A stretch of 64,000 nucleotides of DNA from Akkermansia muciniphila (GCA_945861565.1 CAMAUY010000001.1:62001-126000); one strand, 5' to 3'. Shown: positions 16,939 to 25,862, counted from the first letter of the stretch. Numbers and translations: made by a program. The notes: a model not told the origin generated them from the sequence alone.

Positions 16939-18834
16939 ATGTGGGATCGCGAAGAGGTCGATAAGGTCTGCGAATGGGGTGTGATAACCCTGATGCTTGG
17001 CCTCGTCGTTTACGCCGCCCTCGCCTTGGGTGCCGTTCGCCTGACGGAGTTTGCCGTGGTGGGCGCGTTGACCGGAATTGCGCTTGTCCTTTGGACTGTC
17101 CGCTTGTGGTTGTCGGAGGGACATCGATTTCTCCTCCATCCGGTCGTCTGGCCGCTGCTCGCCTTTGTTGGCTACGCGGGCTGGCGTTACTCGCAAGCGC
17201 CGGTTGAATACCTCGCCCGGCTGGAATGGATGCAGATCCTTTTGTATTCGGCTGTCTTCCTGCTCGTTCTTCATAACTTGCACCGACAGGAGACGCTCCA
17301 ATGGGCGACAGCCGTGCTCTCCGTGCTGGGGATGTGCCTTTCCTTTTATTCGCTGGTTCAGTTGGCCAGCGGCTCGGACCTGGTCTGGTGGTTTCTCAAA
17401 CCCGGCAACTACGCCCGTCGTGGGGGAGGTACCTTTATCAATCCCAATCACCTCGCCGGGCTGCTGGTGGTTCTGTTTCCGCTCGCGACCACTCACGTGT
17501 TTCTGGGAAGGATCCGCCCGCTCGTTCGTGTCCTCTACGGGTACGCTGCGCTGGTCATGCTCTGTGGAATCGGGGTGACCATGTCCCGGGGCGGATGGTT
17601 GGCGACGGCGCTGACTGTAACGCTGCTATTTGTCTGGCTCCTCCGCCGCCGCCAGCACCGTCTCCCCGCACTTTTGATGCTGGTGGTCATTGCGACGGGC
17701 GCGTTTTTCTATTTCACCCGGGTTGATTTCGCAAAGTGGCGATTGGAAGGGACTTTGCGGGAAGGGACGTCCGATTCCGGTCATTCCCGCCAATACCTGC
17801 TTCAGCCGACATTGAAGATGTGGCGAGATCACGTTTGGACTGGGGTCGGTCCGGGTCAGTATGACGTTGTGTTTCCAAAATACCGGCCGCCGACCATTCA
17901 GAACGCACCGGTCCACGCGCACAATGAATACCTTGAATTGCTCGCTGCTTACGGTTTGGTTGGGGCCGGACTGGTTTTTGCCGTCCTGGGAGCACTCGCG
18001 TGGGGCGCCCATAAAACATCCAATTTTGTTGAACGCGGGAGTAGCGAGCTGGGATTCAAGGCGAGCAATCGTACCGCATTCTTCCTGGGGGCCACGCTCG
18101 GCCTGTTTGGGATCGCGGTCCACTGTCTCGTGGAGTTTCATCTCCACATCCCCGGGGTGGGTCTGGCCGTAATGCTGATGGCGGGATTGATGGCCTCGAA
18201 CCTCCGGTTTGCCACCGATAATTTCTGGCTGACACCCCGCTGGTGGAGCAGCGGGATCGCTACGGTTCTCGCCGTCGGATGGATAGCGTGGATGAGCCCG
18301 GTGCTCCTGCGCGGCTGGCGGGAGGGGCGCCACCTGAATGCGGCGGCGGTAATTCCAAGTCTCGATGAAAAACTAATGTCCTCCCTGAAGTCAGCGTTCG
18401 CGGTTGAACCGGGAAACCCGCGCACCGCCTATGAAATTGGGGAAAACTACCGCTTGCTCAGTTGGCAGGGCCTCACGGGCTACTCGGATCAGGCACGGGA
18501 GGCAATCACTTGGCTCGAACGGTCGGCGCGCCTCAACCCGTTTGACGCCCACACCCGCTTGCGGCTCGCGCTCTCCCGTCATTGGATCGAAGATCGAGCC
18601 GGTGCTGCGGCCGACTTCGACACGGCATTAAGGCTCGGGCCGAATGACGTGACCGTTGCGAACTATGCCGGATGGAATCGGATGCTGCGGGGCGATCTGG
18701 AAGGGGCTCGCCATTTGCTGGAGCAATCCCGAATCTGGTGGCCGTGGGGTAACTCGATGGCCGAACACTACCTCGATGCGATTGAACGGGCGATCCAGGC
18801 AAAATCCGGCAAGCTGAAGAGTCCGGAAAATTGA
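16939..18834 (+). CDS. O-antigen-ligase-like membrane protein with TPR-type tail
   Basis: 631 aa. About 11-12 hydrophobic segments fill residues 15-440. The periplasmic loop has the Wzy/WaaL motif GVGPGQYDVVFPKY and AHNEYLELLAAYG, typical of the O-antigen ligase domain that polymerises or transfers surface glycans. The remaining 170 residues after the last segment form helical TPR-like repeats (AREAITWLERSARLNPFDAH, FDTALRLGPNDV). The fusion of ligase core and TPR tail is common in this phylum. With the epimerase nearby it points to surface polysaccharide assembly, although a pseudopilin on the other strand lies between them. Confidence 0.85.
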   Translation: MWDREEVDKVCEWGVITLMLGLVVYAALALGAVRLTEFAVVGALTGIALVLWTVRLWLSEGHRFLLHPVVWPLLAFVGYAGWRYSQAPVEYLARLEWMQILLYSAVFLLVLHNLHRQETLQWATAVLSVLGMCLSFYSLVQLASGSDLVWWFLKPGNYARRGGGTFINPNHLAGLLVVLFPLATTHVFLGRIRPLVRVLYGYAALVMLCGIGVTMSRGGWLATALTVTLLFVWLLRRRQHRLPALLMLVVIATGAFFYFTRVDFAKWRLEGTLREGTSDSGHSRQYLLQPTLKMWRDHVWTGVGPGQYDVVFPKYRPPTIQNAPVHAHNEYLELLAAYGLVGAGLVFAVLGALAWGAHKTSNFVERGSSELGFKASNRTAFFLGATLGLFGIAVHCLVEFHLHIPGVGLAVMLMAGLMASNLRFATDNFWLTPRWWSSGIATVLAVGWIAWMSPVLLRGWREGRHLNAAAVIPSLDEKLMSSLKSAFAVEPGNPRTAYEIGENYRLLSWQGLTGYSDQAREAITWLERSARLNPFDAHTRLRLALSRHWIEDRAGAAADFDTALRLGPNDVTVANYAGWNRMLRGDLEGARHLLEQSRIWWPWGNSMAEHYLDAIERAIQAKSGKLKSPEN

Positions 18835-18849
18835 CCCATTTGACCGAAG

Positions 18850-18890
18850 TTGGAACCGCGGATGAACTCGGATAGACGCTGATTCCAGGC
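18850..18890. repeat. Half copy of the GAACCGCGGATGAAC palindromic repeat
   Basis: TGGAACCGCGGATGAACTCG and the following GATAGACGCTGATTCC match the left arm of the full elements at 25863 and 32495. The opposite arm is missing. It lies in the convergent gap between the O-antigen-ligase-like gene and the pseudopilin gene. Confidence 0.75.
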
Positions 18891-18920
18891 GTGTTGGCAG
18901 TCTTCGGCGAGGGAGCACTC

Positions 18921-19715
18921 TCAGCGGTTTGCGCGATTCAGGGGATCCCAGTATTCAGAATTGATGAGTCCCTTGGCACCTCCACCGGACGGGTCCACCG
19001 GCGGATTGATTTGTGCATCCTTCCGTGTTTCGGCATGCCCGTCGGTGAAAAGAACATTACCCCGTTCCTTGTGGCGGAGATAGTCGATCCCTTCGAACGC
19101 ACCGCTCACGCTCTTCGGATCCATCGCGGATGTCGGCCACCAAAGGCTGCTGCTCCAGAATCCGTCGGATTTCGGCATGGCCTCGCCGACAACGACCGTG
19201 CGGGAGGAGCTTACGATCGCCGTCCTCTTGAACCATTTCTCCGTTGCGAAGTTAACGCCGCCAACCGGCGTGCTCATGGCCCCATACGGATGGACGCCAA
19301 GGAAATAGGCGTTCATGCCGTAACCTACCAAGTGGCAGTCAAACTTCCACGCCCACCGCACTCGATTGTTGTCGAATCGGCGGCCCTTAATGCTCGGGCA
19401 CCGAAATAGGTTCGATTGGTAGTTTCGATATCCCTGGATGGTCGTGCCCCACCAGTTTGTCAGCGATGCATTGGCGTCGTCGGTTGTCAGATTGCCGTTG
19501 CGGTGGCCCGGAAAGACGTCCCGGTTGTCTTCCGTATAAAATGACATCAGCAAACTGATCTGCCGAAGGCTGTTCATACAGGAGATTGCTTCCCCCTTCG
19601 CCTTGGCGCGCGAAAGGGCAGGAAGTAGCATGCCCGCCAGGATGGCTATGATTGCGATGACGACCAAAAGCTCGATCAGGGTGAATGCTGAACGGCGGTA
19701 CCGGAGGGCCTTCAT
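18921..19715 (-). CDS. Type II pseudopilin-like protein (prepilin N-terminus, H-X-DG C-terminus)
   Basis: 264 aa from Met at 19715; the frame opens at 19748. The prepilin cleavage/methylation signal FTLIELLVVIAIIAILAGML follows a short basic leader, so the protein would be processed by a prepilin peptidase. The rest is a globular domain ending in KERGNVLFTDGHAETR, the H-X9-DG type region of the many pseudopilin-like proteins of Verrucomicrobia and Planctomycetes. These occur in large paralogous sets and their exact role is not established. It is a solitary gene convergent with the O-antigen-ligase-like gene. Confidence 0.88.
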   Translation of the reverse strand: MKALRYRRSAFTLIELLVVIAIIAILAGMLLPALSRAKAKGEAISCMNSLRQISLLMSFYTEDNRDVFPGHRNGNLTTDDANASLTNWWGTTIQGYRNYQSNLFRCPSIKGRRFDNNRVRWAWKFDCHLVGYGMNAYFLGVHPYGAMSTPVGGVNFATEKWFKRTAIVSSSRTVVVGEAMPKSDGFWSSSLWWPTSAMDPKSVSGAFEGIDYLRHKERGNVLFTDGHAETRKDAQINPPVDPSGGGAKGLINSEYWDPLNRANR

Positions 19716-19816
19716 AATTCTTGGGGAAATGTAAGGGGAAAGAATCATCGAATCTCCCAGGCCGCAACGCTAAAAATGATTCCGAGTTGGAGCCTTCACC
19801 CGTTAGGGTTTCTCCC

Positions 19817-20821
19817 ATGAAATTCCTGATCACCGGCGGGGCTGGCTTTATCGGGTCCCACGTCGCCGAACGGCTATTACGGGCCGGTCACTCGATATGG
19901 GTTCTCGATGACCTGAATGAATATTATCCCGCGTCGCTGAAGCGGCACAATGTCTCAGAGATATCGGCAATCGGCGGCAGCCGATTCCAATTTCGCCAGG
20001 GCGACATCACCGACCCCGCCTTGGTCGAGCGCATCTTTTCCGAGACCGCCTTTGATCAAGTGATCCACCTTGCCGCGCGAGCAGGGGTCCGTCCAAGCCT
20101 CCTCGAGCCCGCCTTGTACCAGCGCGTTAACGTCGAGGGCACCGTCCTCCTTCTGGAAGCGGGCCGCAAATGGGGCGTCAAAAAATGGGTCATCGCCTCC
20201 TCGTCTTCGGTCTACGGGCTGAATTCCAAGATGCCCTTTTCGGAAAGTGACCCGATATTCTCGGCCATTTCTCCCTACGCCGCCAGCAAGCTGGCCTGTG
20301 AGGCGCTCGGACACGTGTACCATCACATCTACGGATTTGATGTCGCCATGCTCCGCTTTTTCACGGTCTACGGTCCTCGACAGCGGCCGGATCTCGCGAT
20401 TTTCAAATTTGCCACCAATATCAATGCGGGCCTCCCAATTACCGTGTTTGGGGATGGCTCGACTGCCCGGGATTACACGTTTGTCGAGGATATCGTCGAC
20501 GGCATCGTCGCGTGCACCGACCGCAGTCTCGGTTACGAAATTTTCAATCTCGGAGAATCCCAAACGGTACGACTGGATCAACTGATCGCCCTGCTGGAAC
20601 GAGCGCTGGGACGGAAGGCCATCCTCGACCGACAGCCGTTGCAACCGGGCGACGTCCCGCGCACGTTTGCCGACATCTCGAAAGCAGCGGCTTTGCTCGG
20701 TTATCGCCCCCGAACGAGGATTGAGGCGGGCATTCCCCGGTTTGTGGAATGGTTTCAGACGACGGGACGATCTCGTCTGCAAGAGGGAGAACCGCGGATG
20801 AACACGGAGGAACGCGGATAA
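19817..20821 (+). CDS. NAD-dependent epimerase/dehydratase (UDP-sugar 4-epimerase type)
   Basis: 334 aa extended SDR enzyme. The NAD-binding GGAGFIGSH is at residues 7-15. The catalytic set includes the serine in ASSSSVYG and the YAASK motif. The pattern GLNSKMPFSESDP and YGPRQRPDLAIFKF is close to UDP-glucuronate 4-epimerases. It probably supplies a nucleotide sugar for surface polysaccharide. The last dozen codons (from about 20785) lie inside a dispersed palindromic repeat and encode the atypical tail EGEPRMNTEERG, so the original stop may have been displaced by repeat insertion. Confidence 0.9.
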   Translation: MKFLITGGAGFIGSHVAERLLRAGHSIWVLDDLNEYYPASLKRHNVSEISAIGGSRFQFRQGDITDPALVERIFSETAFDQVIHLAARAGVRPSLLEPALYQRVNVEGTVLLLEAGRKWGVKKWVIASSSSVYGLNSKMPFSESDPIFSAISPYAASKLACEALGHVYHHIYGFDVAMLRFFTVYGPRQRPDLAIFKFATNINAGLPITVFGDGSTARDYTFVEDIVDGIVACTDRSLGYEIFNLGESQTVRLDQLIALLERALGRKAILDRQPLQPGDVPRTFADISKAAALLGYRPRTRIEAGIPRFVEWFQTTGRSRLQEGEPRMNTEERG

Positions 20822-20874
20822 AGGAAGGGTTCTGTTAATCGAGATCGGCGTTTATCGGAGTCCATCCGCGGTTC
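20789..20874. repeat. Palindromic repeat overlapping the 3' end of the epimerase gene
   Basis: The left arm GAACCGCGGATG (20789-20800) and right arm CATCCGCGGTTC (20863-20874) are exact inverse copies. The space between includes GATCGGCGTTTATCGGAG, related to the GATAAACGCTGATT block of other copies. It is 86 bp long. The first third is translated as part of the epimerase C-terminus. Confidence 0.85.
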
Positions 20875-20931
20875 TGCCGGGGTTTTGCTCATTCCTATTC
20901 CCCTCCGGCGATTCGCCGCTAACATAACTCC

Positions 20932-22092
20932 GTGCTTTTGTACCTCATCGATCACTTGAACGCAGCGACGGCTGTTCCGAGTGCGACGACCGATCCGGTG
21001 AACGCTCGCATTCTGGCGATCAGTGAGGATCAACTTGCGGGGTTCCAGGAGGATCCTTTTGGCGAGATTTCCCGTCAGAGTGGAGTGCCGGTTGCGACCG
21101 TTCTCGAACGGGTGCGGGCAATGCTCGAGGCGGGCACCCTACGGAGAGTGCGACAAACCCTGTTGGCAACCAGCCTGGCGGACGGGGCCTTGTGTGCCTG
21201 GCAAGTGCCCGCCGACCGGATTGAAGCGGCCTTTGATTATCTTTTTCGAGAGGATCCATTCAGCGGGCATGTGGTGATCCGGTCGACCGATGCGGCGACG
21301 CCGGGGTCAAACTACCGCTTGTGGACTACCCTGAAGGTTCCCCAGGGATTCTCTCTCCAAAAGCACGCGGAATGGCTAGCCCGTCGTGTTGGAGCGGAGC
21401 ATTTCCGCCTCATGCCGGCTAAAAAATTGTTCGTTCTCGGGGTCGGACATGTGCGTCGCCGCGGAATGGAACCAGGGAGCCGGAGTCCAGAACCAGCGGA
21501 CACTCTCGATGTTGGGGTAACCCGACTCTCCGATCGTGAGTGGCGGGTGCTGATTGCTCTGAAACGAGAGTTTTCCGCTGACGAAATCGTGCGGGATCTG
21601 TGGCGGTCCCGGGCTCGGGAGGCCGAGGTGTCCGTTGAAGAATTTCGCGCAATGGCCGAGGACTTCAATCGGCGGAAAATCATTGGCCGATTCAGCACGT
21701 TTCTCGAGCACGTCAAGCCGCTCGCGGACGGTGAGCGCGTTACCAAATTTAATGCGCTCTTCCACTGGGCAGTGCCGGCGGGCCAGGAGATTGCCGCCGG
21801 GCGCGAAGTCGGACGTCATCACATCATGACCCACGCCTATTGGCGCGAGGGAGGGCCCGAATTTCGCAATGTCAATATCATGGGAGTCGCCCACGGCACA
21901 GACAAGGCGACAGTTCTCGCTCACAAGGAGGCCATCGACCGCCACCTTGCCGAGTTGGGTATCGTCGTCAGCTACACCAATGTTTTCTGGGGGGGGCGCA
22001 GTGAAATCAAGCCGAGCGAAATCTCGCCTCTCGCTTACCGCGACTGGTGTGTTCGGGAAGGGGTAGATCCCGGCGCGATGACGGACGCTTGA
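20932..22092 (+). CDS. Tandem AsnC/Lrp-type winged-helix protein resembling siroheme decarboxylase (AhbA/AhbB)
   Basis: 386 aa from a GTG at 20932. It holds two copies of a winged-helix plus RAM-like layout. Copy one has FGEISRQSGVPVATVLERVRAMLEAGTLRRVR, then a beta region with NYRLWTTLKVP. Copy two has LSDREWRVLIALKREF and EEFRAMAEDFNRRKIIGRFSTFLEH, then ALFHWAVP and NVNIMGVAHG. The order HTH, then 'gtlRR', then W-x-T-L matches the AhbA/AhbB and NirDL siroheme decarboxylases, which also fuse two such halves. No siroheme or heme d1 genes are adjacent, so a regulatory or unknown tetrapyrrole role remains open. Fold moderately confident; function not. Confidence 0.6.
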   Translation: MLLYLIDHLNAATAVPSATTDPVNARILAISEDQLAGFQEDPFGEISRQSGVPVATVLERVRAMLEAGTLRRVRQTLLATSLADGALCAWQVPADRIEAAFDYLFREDPFSGHVVIRSTDAATPGSNYRLWTTLKVPQGFSLQKHAEWLARRVGAEHFRLMPAKKLFVLGVGHVRRRGMEPGSRSPEPADTLDVGVTRLSDREWRVLIALKREFSADEIVRDLWRSRAREAEVSVEEFRAMAEDFNRRKIIGRFSTFLEHVKPLADGERVTKFNALFHWAVPAGQEIAAGREVGRHHIMTHAYWREGGPEFRNVNIMGVAHGTDKATVLAHKEAIDRHLAELGIVVSYTNVFWGGRSEIKPSEISPLAYRDWCVREGVDPGAMTDA

Positions 22093-22138
22093 GGCTTGGA
22101 GGTCTTCGAATGTTCGAACCCGCCTCGACCCGCTCATG

Positions 22139-22180
22139 AACCGGCAGTCCGGAGCGCGGGATTTATTCCGCAGGACCGTC
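22139..22180. repeat. Short dispersed repeat AACCGGCAGTCCGGAGCGCGG
   Basis: About 42 bp matching 47113-47154 with few differences. Both share AACCGGC, TCCGG, GCGCGGA, then TCCGCAGGA and GTC. The core GCGGA...TCCGC is itself an inverted repeat. Only two clear copies are in the window. Confidence 0.7.
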
Positions 22181-22312
22181 GCAATCCCGACGGGCGATGG
22201 GATTTTCCCGGACGCTTCCTGCCGTTGCAGTATCCGGCGGACTGAAGTCGGCGGTCCGGCCGCGGTCCAGAGTTCCCGTGCGTCGCCGTCGTCAATTTTT
22301 TGTAAAAAAAAC

Positions 22313-22342
22313 TTGGCAATCTTCGTAGAAGTTGCCTTAAAT
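22313..22342 (+). promoter_or_regulatory. Candidate promoter of the duplicated secreted-protein gene
   Basis: TTGGCA (22313-22318) and TTAAAT (22337-22342) are 18 bp apart in a locally AT-rich stretch 65 bp before the ATG at 22407. This is pattern matching to the sigma-70 consensus only. Confidence 0.35.
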
Positions 22343-22406
22343 CCGGAGGGTTGGGTTCTTTCGAATTCAAAGTTAGGCGGAAATACCGTAAAAAATTAAA
22401 ACTATT

Positions 22407-24197
22407 ATGACTGAAACAAGAAAAATAAAGAGGTGGATGCTTCTGGCTACCGCGATTGCGGTGGTCAATTCGCAGTTGCCGGTTAGCACGTACGCAGGCC
22501 TGTTCAAGATTGACTTTGGCGTCCTACAAAATGACAAGGAGATTGTGACCGTGGAATCCGACGGGACCTTGACCCCGACGGGGACGTTTCACGACGTCTT
22601 GACGAATTGGACGCTGATCCCGACTTGGACTTTCGCGGATCCAAATCTCAACGTACTTGCTGAGCGGGGCCATGCTGTTGGTACCTCGAATGCCGCCCTC
22701 ACCGAAGTAACTTGGAAACTGGCCGACTTCTCGGCAGACAAAGACAGCGATGTCACGATGACAATTCTTGACAATGTGGCGCTGACATTGTCCCTCGGTG
22801 GCGAACCGCCCATTGGCCAGACCCACAACGACCCGGCGCCTCAAAACGTGGTCGCCTTGTACGACACAGTCGTAGTTCCCGCAATCGTCAAGGATGACTA
22901 TTCGTATCGTAACCCGGACACGGCTGGAACGGAACTGCTGATGCGATTCGCCAATCTGAATCCTGGGTTTTACAACGTGACGGTTTTTGAGGGCCGAGTC
23001 AATGACGCCAACGGCAGATATGGCAAGGTCTGGGTGGATGATATCACGGGCGCAAAAGAGCCGGCGACACAAAACACCGGCAACTATTCCGGGACGACCG
23101 CTGAGGGAACCCCGGCTATTTACGGAAGCCCGAAAACAGTCTCGGTAGAAGTCAAGGCAGGTCAGTATCTTTGGTTCGCGGAAATGGAAGATAATTCAGG
23201 CGGAATTAGCGGCTTGATCATCCGATCCGTTAGCACCCCGCCACCGCCGGTGGATATCACCACGTCCAAAGGTTTGTTCAAGCTTGATTTCGGCCACTTG
23301 CAAAACGACAAGGAGATTTTGGATGCCGACGGAAATGGAACGGGCACATATCCGCCAAAATTGGGGGATTGGGTTGTGATCCCGACTTGGAGCTACGCCG
23401 ATCCAAATGCCAACGTGCGGCCCGATAGCGACAGTGGCACGGGCGTTGCTAATGCCGATGGAACGGAAGTGACTTGGAAACTGATCGACGCCTCCAAGGA
23501 TACGAACAAAAATGTCACGGTGACCATTCTGGACAATGTTGCGCTGACGGCATCCCTCAGTTTGGACCCACCTACAGGCCAGACTGCCAACAACCCAGCC
23601 CCCGCACTGGTGGATGTGGTTTATGACGGAGTCGTGGTTCCCGCAGTCGTCAAAGACGACTATCTGTATCGCTTGCCGGACACGGCGGGAACCGAAGTAC
23701 TGATGCGATTCGCCGGTCTGAAGCCTGGTCCCTACAATGTGACGGTGTTTGAAGGGCGAGTAAACGACGGCAACGGAAGATTTGGCAAAGTCTGGGTCGA
23801 TGATATCAAAGGTTTGAAGGAGCCTGCCGAACAGAACACCGGCAACTACGCTGGAACGACTATTGTGGATGGCACCGGGATTCCAACTCCTGTAGGAAAT
23901 CCGCAGACCATTGCCGTGACGCTCAAGGCCGGTGAGTATCTTTGGTTCGCGGAAATGGAAGACAATTCCGGAGGCATCAGCGGAATGATCGTTCGAGGCA
24001 CGGGCGCTACGACGACCGTCCCGCCGGGGCCGCTGACCATCGTGAAAACGGCAACGGGCGTTACGATTACCTACACGGCAGTCCTCCAATCCGCAGATAA
24101 GGTTGAGGGACCGTACGTTGACGTGCCAGGAGCCACGAGTCCTTACGCGACGGCAACAACAGGTACTACGGCAAAGTTCTACCGCGCTCGACAGTAA
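22407..24197 (+). CDS. Secreted protein with two tandem 258-residue domains
   Basis: 596 aa with a signal peptide (residues 1-30). Residues 31-285 and about 289-545 are clearly homologous. Each begins GLFK(I/L)DFG.LQNDKEI, continues through VTxTILDNVALT, GTE(L/V)LMRFA and NVTVFEGRVND.NGR.GKVWVDDI, and ends YLWFAEMEDNSGGISG. The domain is beta-rich and could be a malectin- or jelly-roll-like binding module; I do not recognise it as a named family. The last 50 residues (VEGPYVDVPGATSPYATA ending KFYRARQ) are the C-terminal module shared with other exported proteins here. A terminator follows at 24291. Confidence 0.82.
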   Translation: MTETRKIKRWMLLATAIAVVNSQLPVSTYAGLFKIDFGVLQNDKEIVTVESDGTLTPTGTFHDVLTNWTLIPTWTFADPNLNVLAERGHAVGTSNAALTEVTWKLADFSADKDSDVTMTILDNVALTLSLGGEPPIGQTHNDPAPQNVVALYDTVVVPAIVKDDYSYRNPDTAGTELLMRFANLNPGFYNVTVFEGRVNDANGRYGKVWVDDITGAKEPATQNTGNYSGTTAEGTPAIYGSPKTVSVEVKAGQYLWFAEMEDNSGGISGLIIRSVSTPPPPVDITTSKGLFKLDFGHLQNDKEILDADGNGTGTYPPKLGDWVVIPTWSYADPNANVRPDSDSGTGVANADGTEVTWKLIDASKDTNKNVTVTILDNVALTASLSLDPPTGQTANNPAPALVDVVYDGVVVPAVVKDDYLYRLPDTAGTEVLMRFAGLKPGPYNVTVFEGRVNDGNGRFGKVWVDDIKGLKEPAEQNTGNYAGTTIVDGTGIPTPVGNPQTIAVTLKAGEYLWFAEMEDNSGGISGMIVRGTGATTTVPPGPLTIVKTATGVTITYTAVLQSADKVEGPYVDVPGATSPYATATTGTTAKFYRARQ

Positions 24198-24290
24198 TCT
24201 GAAGTTGAGCAGGTTTTCACGCGAGCGACCCGAGTTTACTCAACAGCCGGATCGATTGCGGGAACTTCCTCCCAACGTATTAATCAACAC

Positions 24291-24322
24291 GGCGGATTCG
24301 CGAGAGCGAGTCCGCCGTTTTT
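24291..24322 (+). terminator. Rho-independent terminator after the duplicated secreted-protein gene
   Basis: GGCGGATTCGC (24291-24301) pairs with GCGAGTCCGCC (24306-24316) with one G-T wobble and a 4-nt loop, followed by GTTTTT. It lies about 95 bp past the stop. The rest of the gap to 24513 shows no gene. Confidence 0.82.
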
Positions 24323-24512
24323 ATTGCACCCATAGGAACCAATAAAGGCATCTTGGATCGGCTTAACGGCTCGTCGTCATCCTTCAGCCCAACGGGGAGT
24401 GCACTCCCGCCTTGGACCAAACACCCACCCTTCTCGAATCCCATCGCTTTTTTCCTCTAGGGCGTTACCCCAGTCGTTTGCTACCGTCGGGCTCCATTCC
24501 AACGAACGTATC

Positions 24513-25640
24513 ATGAGCACCAGTGCCTATCTTTTCCCTCGCCGCCTTACCCGCCGTGATTTCCTCCAGACCACCAGTGTTTCCGCCGCCGGAGTCGCCC
24601 TGGCCGGCTGTGTTACCGGTGAGAAAGATCCAACGGGCACCGCCGTCCGCATCGGCTCCGGCCCGTGGACGTACACGCTCGACGAAGATTGGGGTAAGTT
24701 GCCTGCCGGCATGAATTACGGCCTTGGCTGCGGCATCGTCGTCGACTCGAGGGACCGCGTCTATGTTACGTCGCGCTCGGTGAATCCATGCGTCGCCGTC
24801 TTCAGTCGGGAGGGTCGGCTGCTGGAAACGTGGAGCAAAGACTTTGGCGACAAGATTGGTTACTCGCCCGAGCAGATCATGGCCACGGCGCACTGCATCT
24901 ATTGGAGCAAGGAGGGCCGGAATGAGTTCCTCTATTTCACCGAGAATGTTGCGGGCCCGGATAAGAACCTGGGTAAGCGCGTTTACAAAACCGATCTCAA
25001 GGGCAAGGTGCTTTACGCCATCGGAAACGTGGAGAAGGAAGATTCCACGTCGCAGAAATTCACGTGGACGAACCCCACCGACGTGGCGGTCGCGCCTAAC
25101 GGCGATATCTACGTGGTGGACGGTTACGGCAGCCAGATCGTGAGCCGGTTCGATAAGAATTTTAAGCATCTTAAGACGATCGGTGGCCGAGCCGCCGCGG
25201 ACGCGCTTAAAGGCCCGAACGCGCCCCATGGCACATTCAATACCTGCCACGGCATCTGGGTTAGCACACTGCGGGCCGAGCCGGAGATCTATATCGCCGA
25301 CCGTGCGAATAGCCGTTACGAGGTGTTCGACCTCAACCTAAAGTACAAGCGCACGATCAGTGGTGATTTCGTCCGCAACCCGTGTTGTTTTTATCAGCAT
25401 AAGGATCACATCTACATACCCGACCTCGGCGGTCTCATCGCAATCATCGACCGGAACGACAGGCCCGTTGCGCGCCTCGGCGATGGCAAGGGCGTGAAGA
25501 AGGAAGAATTTGAAACGGGCCATCGGGACAAGTTTGCCACGCCGCACGCGATGTGCGTGGACTCGAAGGGCGACTTTTACGTGCTCGAATGGCTTCCCTA
25601 CGGCCGCGTGCGCAAGTTCAAACACACGCCGATGGCGTAA
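24513..25640 (+). CDS. Tat-exported NHL/six-bladed beta-propeller lipoprotein
   Basis: 375 aa from the ATG at 24513 (the frame opens earlier, at 24399). The N-terminus has a twin-arginine motif (LTRRDFLQTT) and a hydrophobic stretch ending LAGC, so the protein is probably Tat-exported and lipidated at Cys33. The body has NHL-type propeller blades: NPTDVAVAPNGDIYVVDGYG, IWVSTLRAEPEIYIADRAN, DHIYIPDLGGLIAIID and PHAMCVDSKGDFYVLEW. NHL propellers bind ligands or catalyse varied reactions; no catalytic motif stands out. An IS4-type transposase remnant abuts its stop codon on the other strand. Confidence 0.87.
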   Translation: MSTSAYLFPRRLTRRDFLQTTSVSAAGVALAGCVTGEKDPTGTAVRIGSGPWTYTLDEDWGKLPAGMNYGLGCGIVVDSRDRVYVTSRSVNPCVAVFSREGRLLETWSKDFGDKIGYSPEQIMATAHCIYWSKEGRNEFLYFTENVAGPDKNLGKRVYKTDLKGKVLYAIGNVEKEDSTSQKFTWTNPTDVAVAPNGDIYVVDGYGSQIVSRFDKNFKHLKTIGGRAAADALKGPNAPHGTFNTCHGIWVSTLRAEPEIYIADRANSRYEVFDLNLKYKRTISGDFVRNPCCFYQHKDHIYIPDLGGLIAIIDRNDRPVARLGDGKGVKKEEFETGHRDKFATPHAMCVDSKGDFYVLEWLPYGRVRKFKHTPMA

Positions 25641-25805
25641 ATTGTCGTGGAACACGTCGCGGACACGCCGGTTGAGGCGGTCATCGCCCAGGTCGATGCC
25701 GTCTAATTCGTCGGTGATGGCCGCCAATGTAGGCGTAAAGTTCGCCTCGAAGCCCAGGGTTGCGACCCACTTTGAACGGAGATTAATGCCGCACTCCTTC
25801 AACAA
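25641..25805 (-). pseudogene. Remnant of an IS4/Tn5-type transposase N-terminus
   Basis: On the minus strand about 50 codons read LAAITDELDGIDLGDDRLNRRVRDVF. The pattern E-x-x-x-I-D-L-G-D-x-R-L-N-R-R matches the DNA-binding N-terminal domain of IS4/Tn5-family transposases. The similarity ends where the propeller gene's stop codon begins (25640), and no catalytic DDE region is present. It is therefore a fragment, probably left by a deletion that joined it to the preceding gene. Confidence 0.5.
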
Positions 25806-25862
25806 ATGGCCTCACCAGGCCCTCGGCTTGGATATTCCAGTAATCCAATGAACCGGAGTTTG

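Larger units (their letters stand above)
22093..22406. other. Intergenic region with repeat fragments and AT-rich leader
   Basis: A 314-bp gap without a gene. The first part holds the short dispersed repeat at 22139-22180 and a GCGGACTGAAGTC fragment near 22238, both with relatives near 47113 and 47544. From about 22290 the base composition turns AT-rich, with a candidate promoter, leading to the ATG at 22407. Confidence 0.7.
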
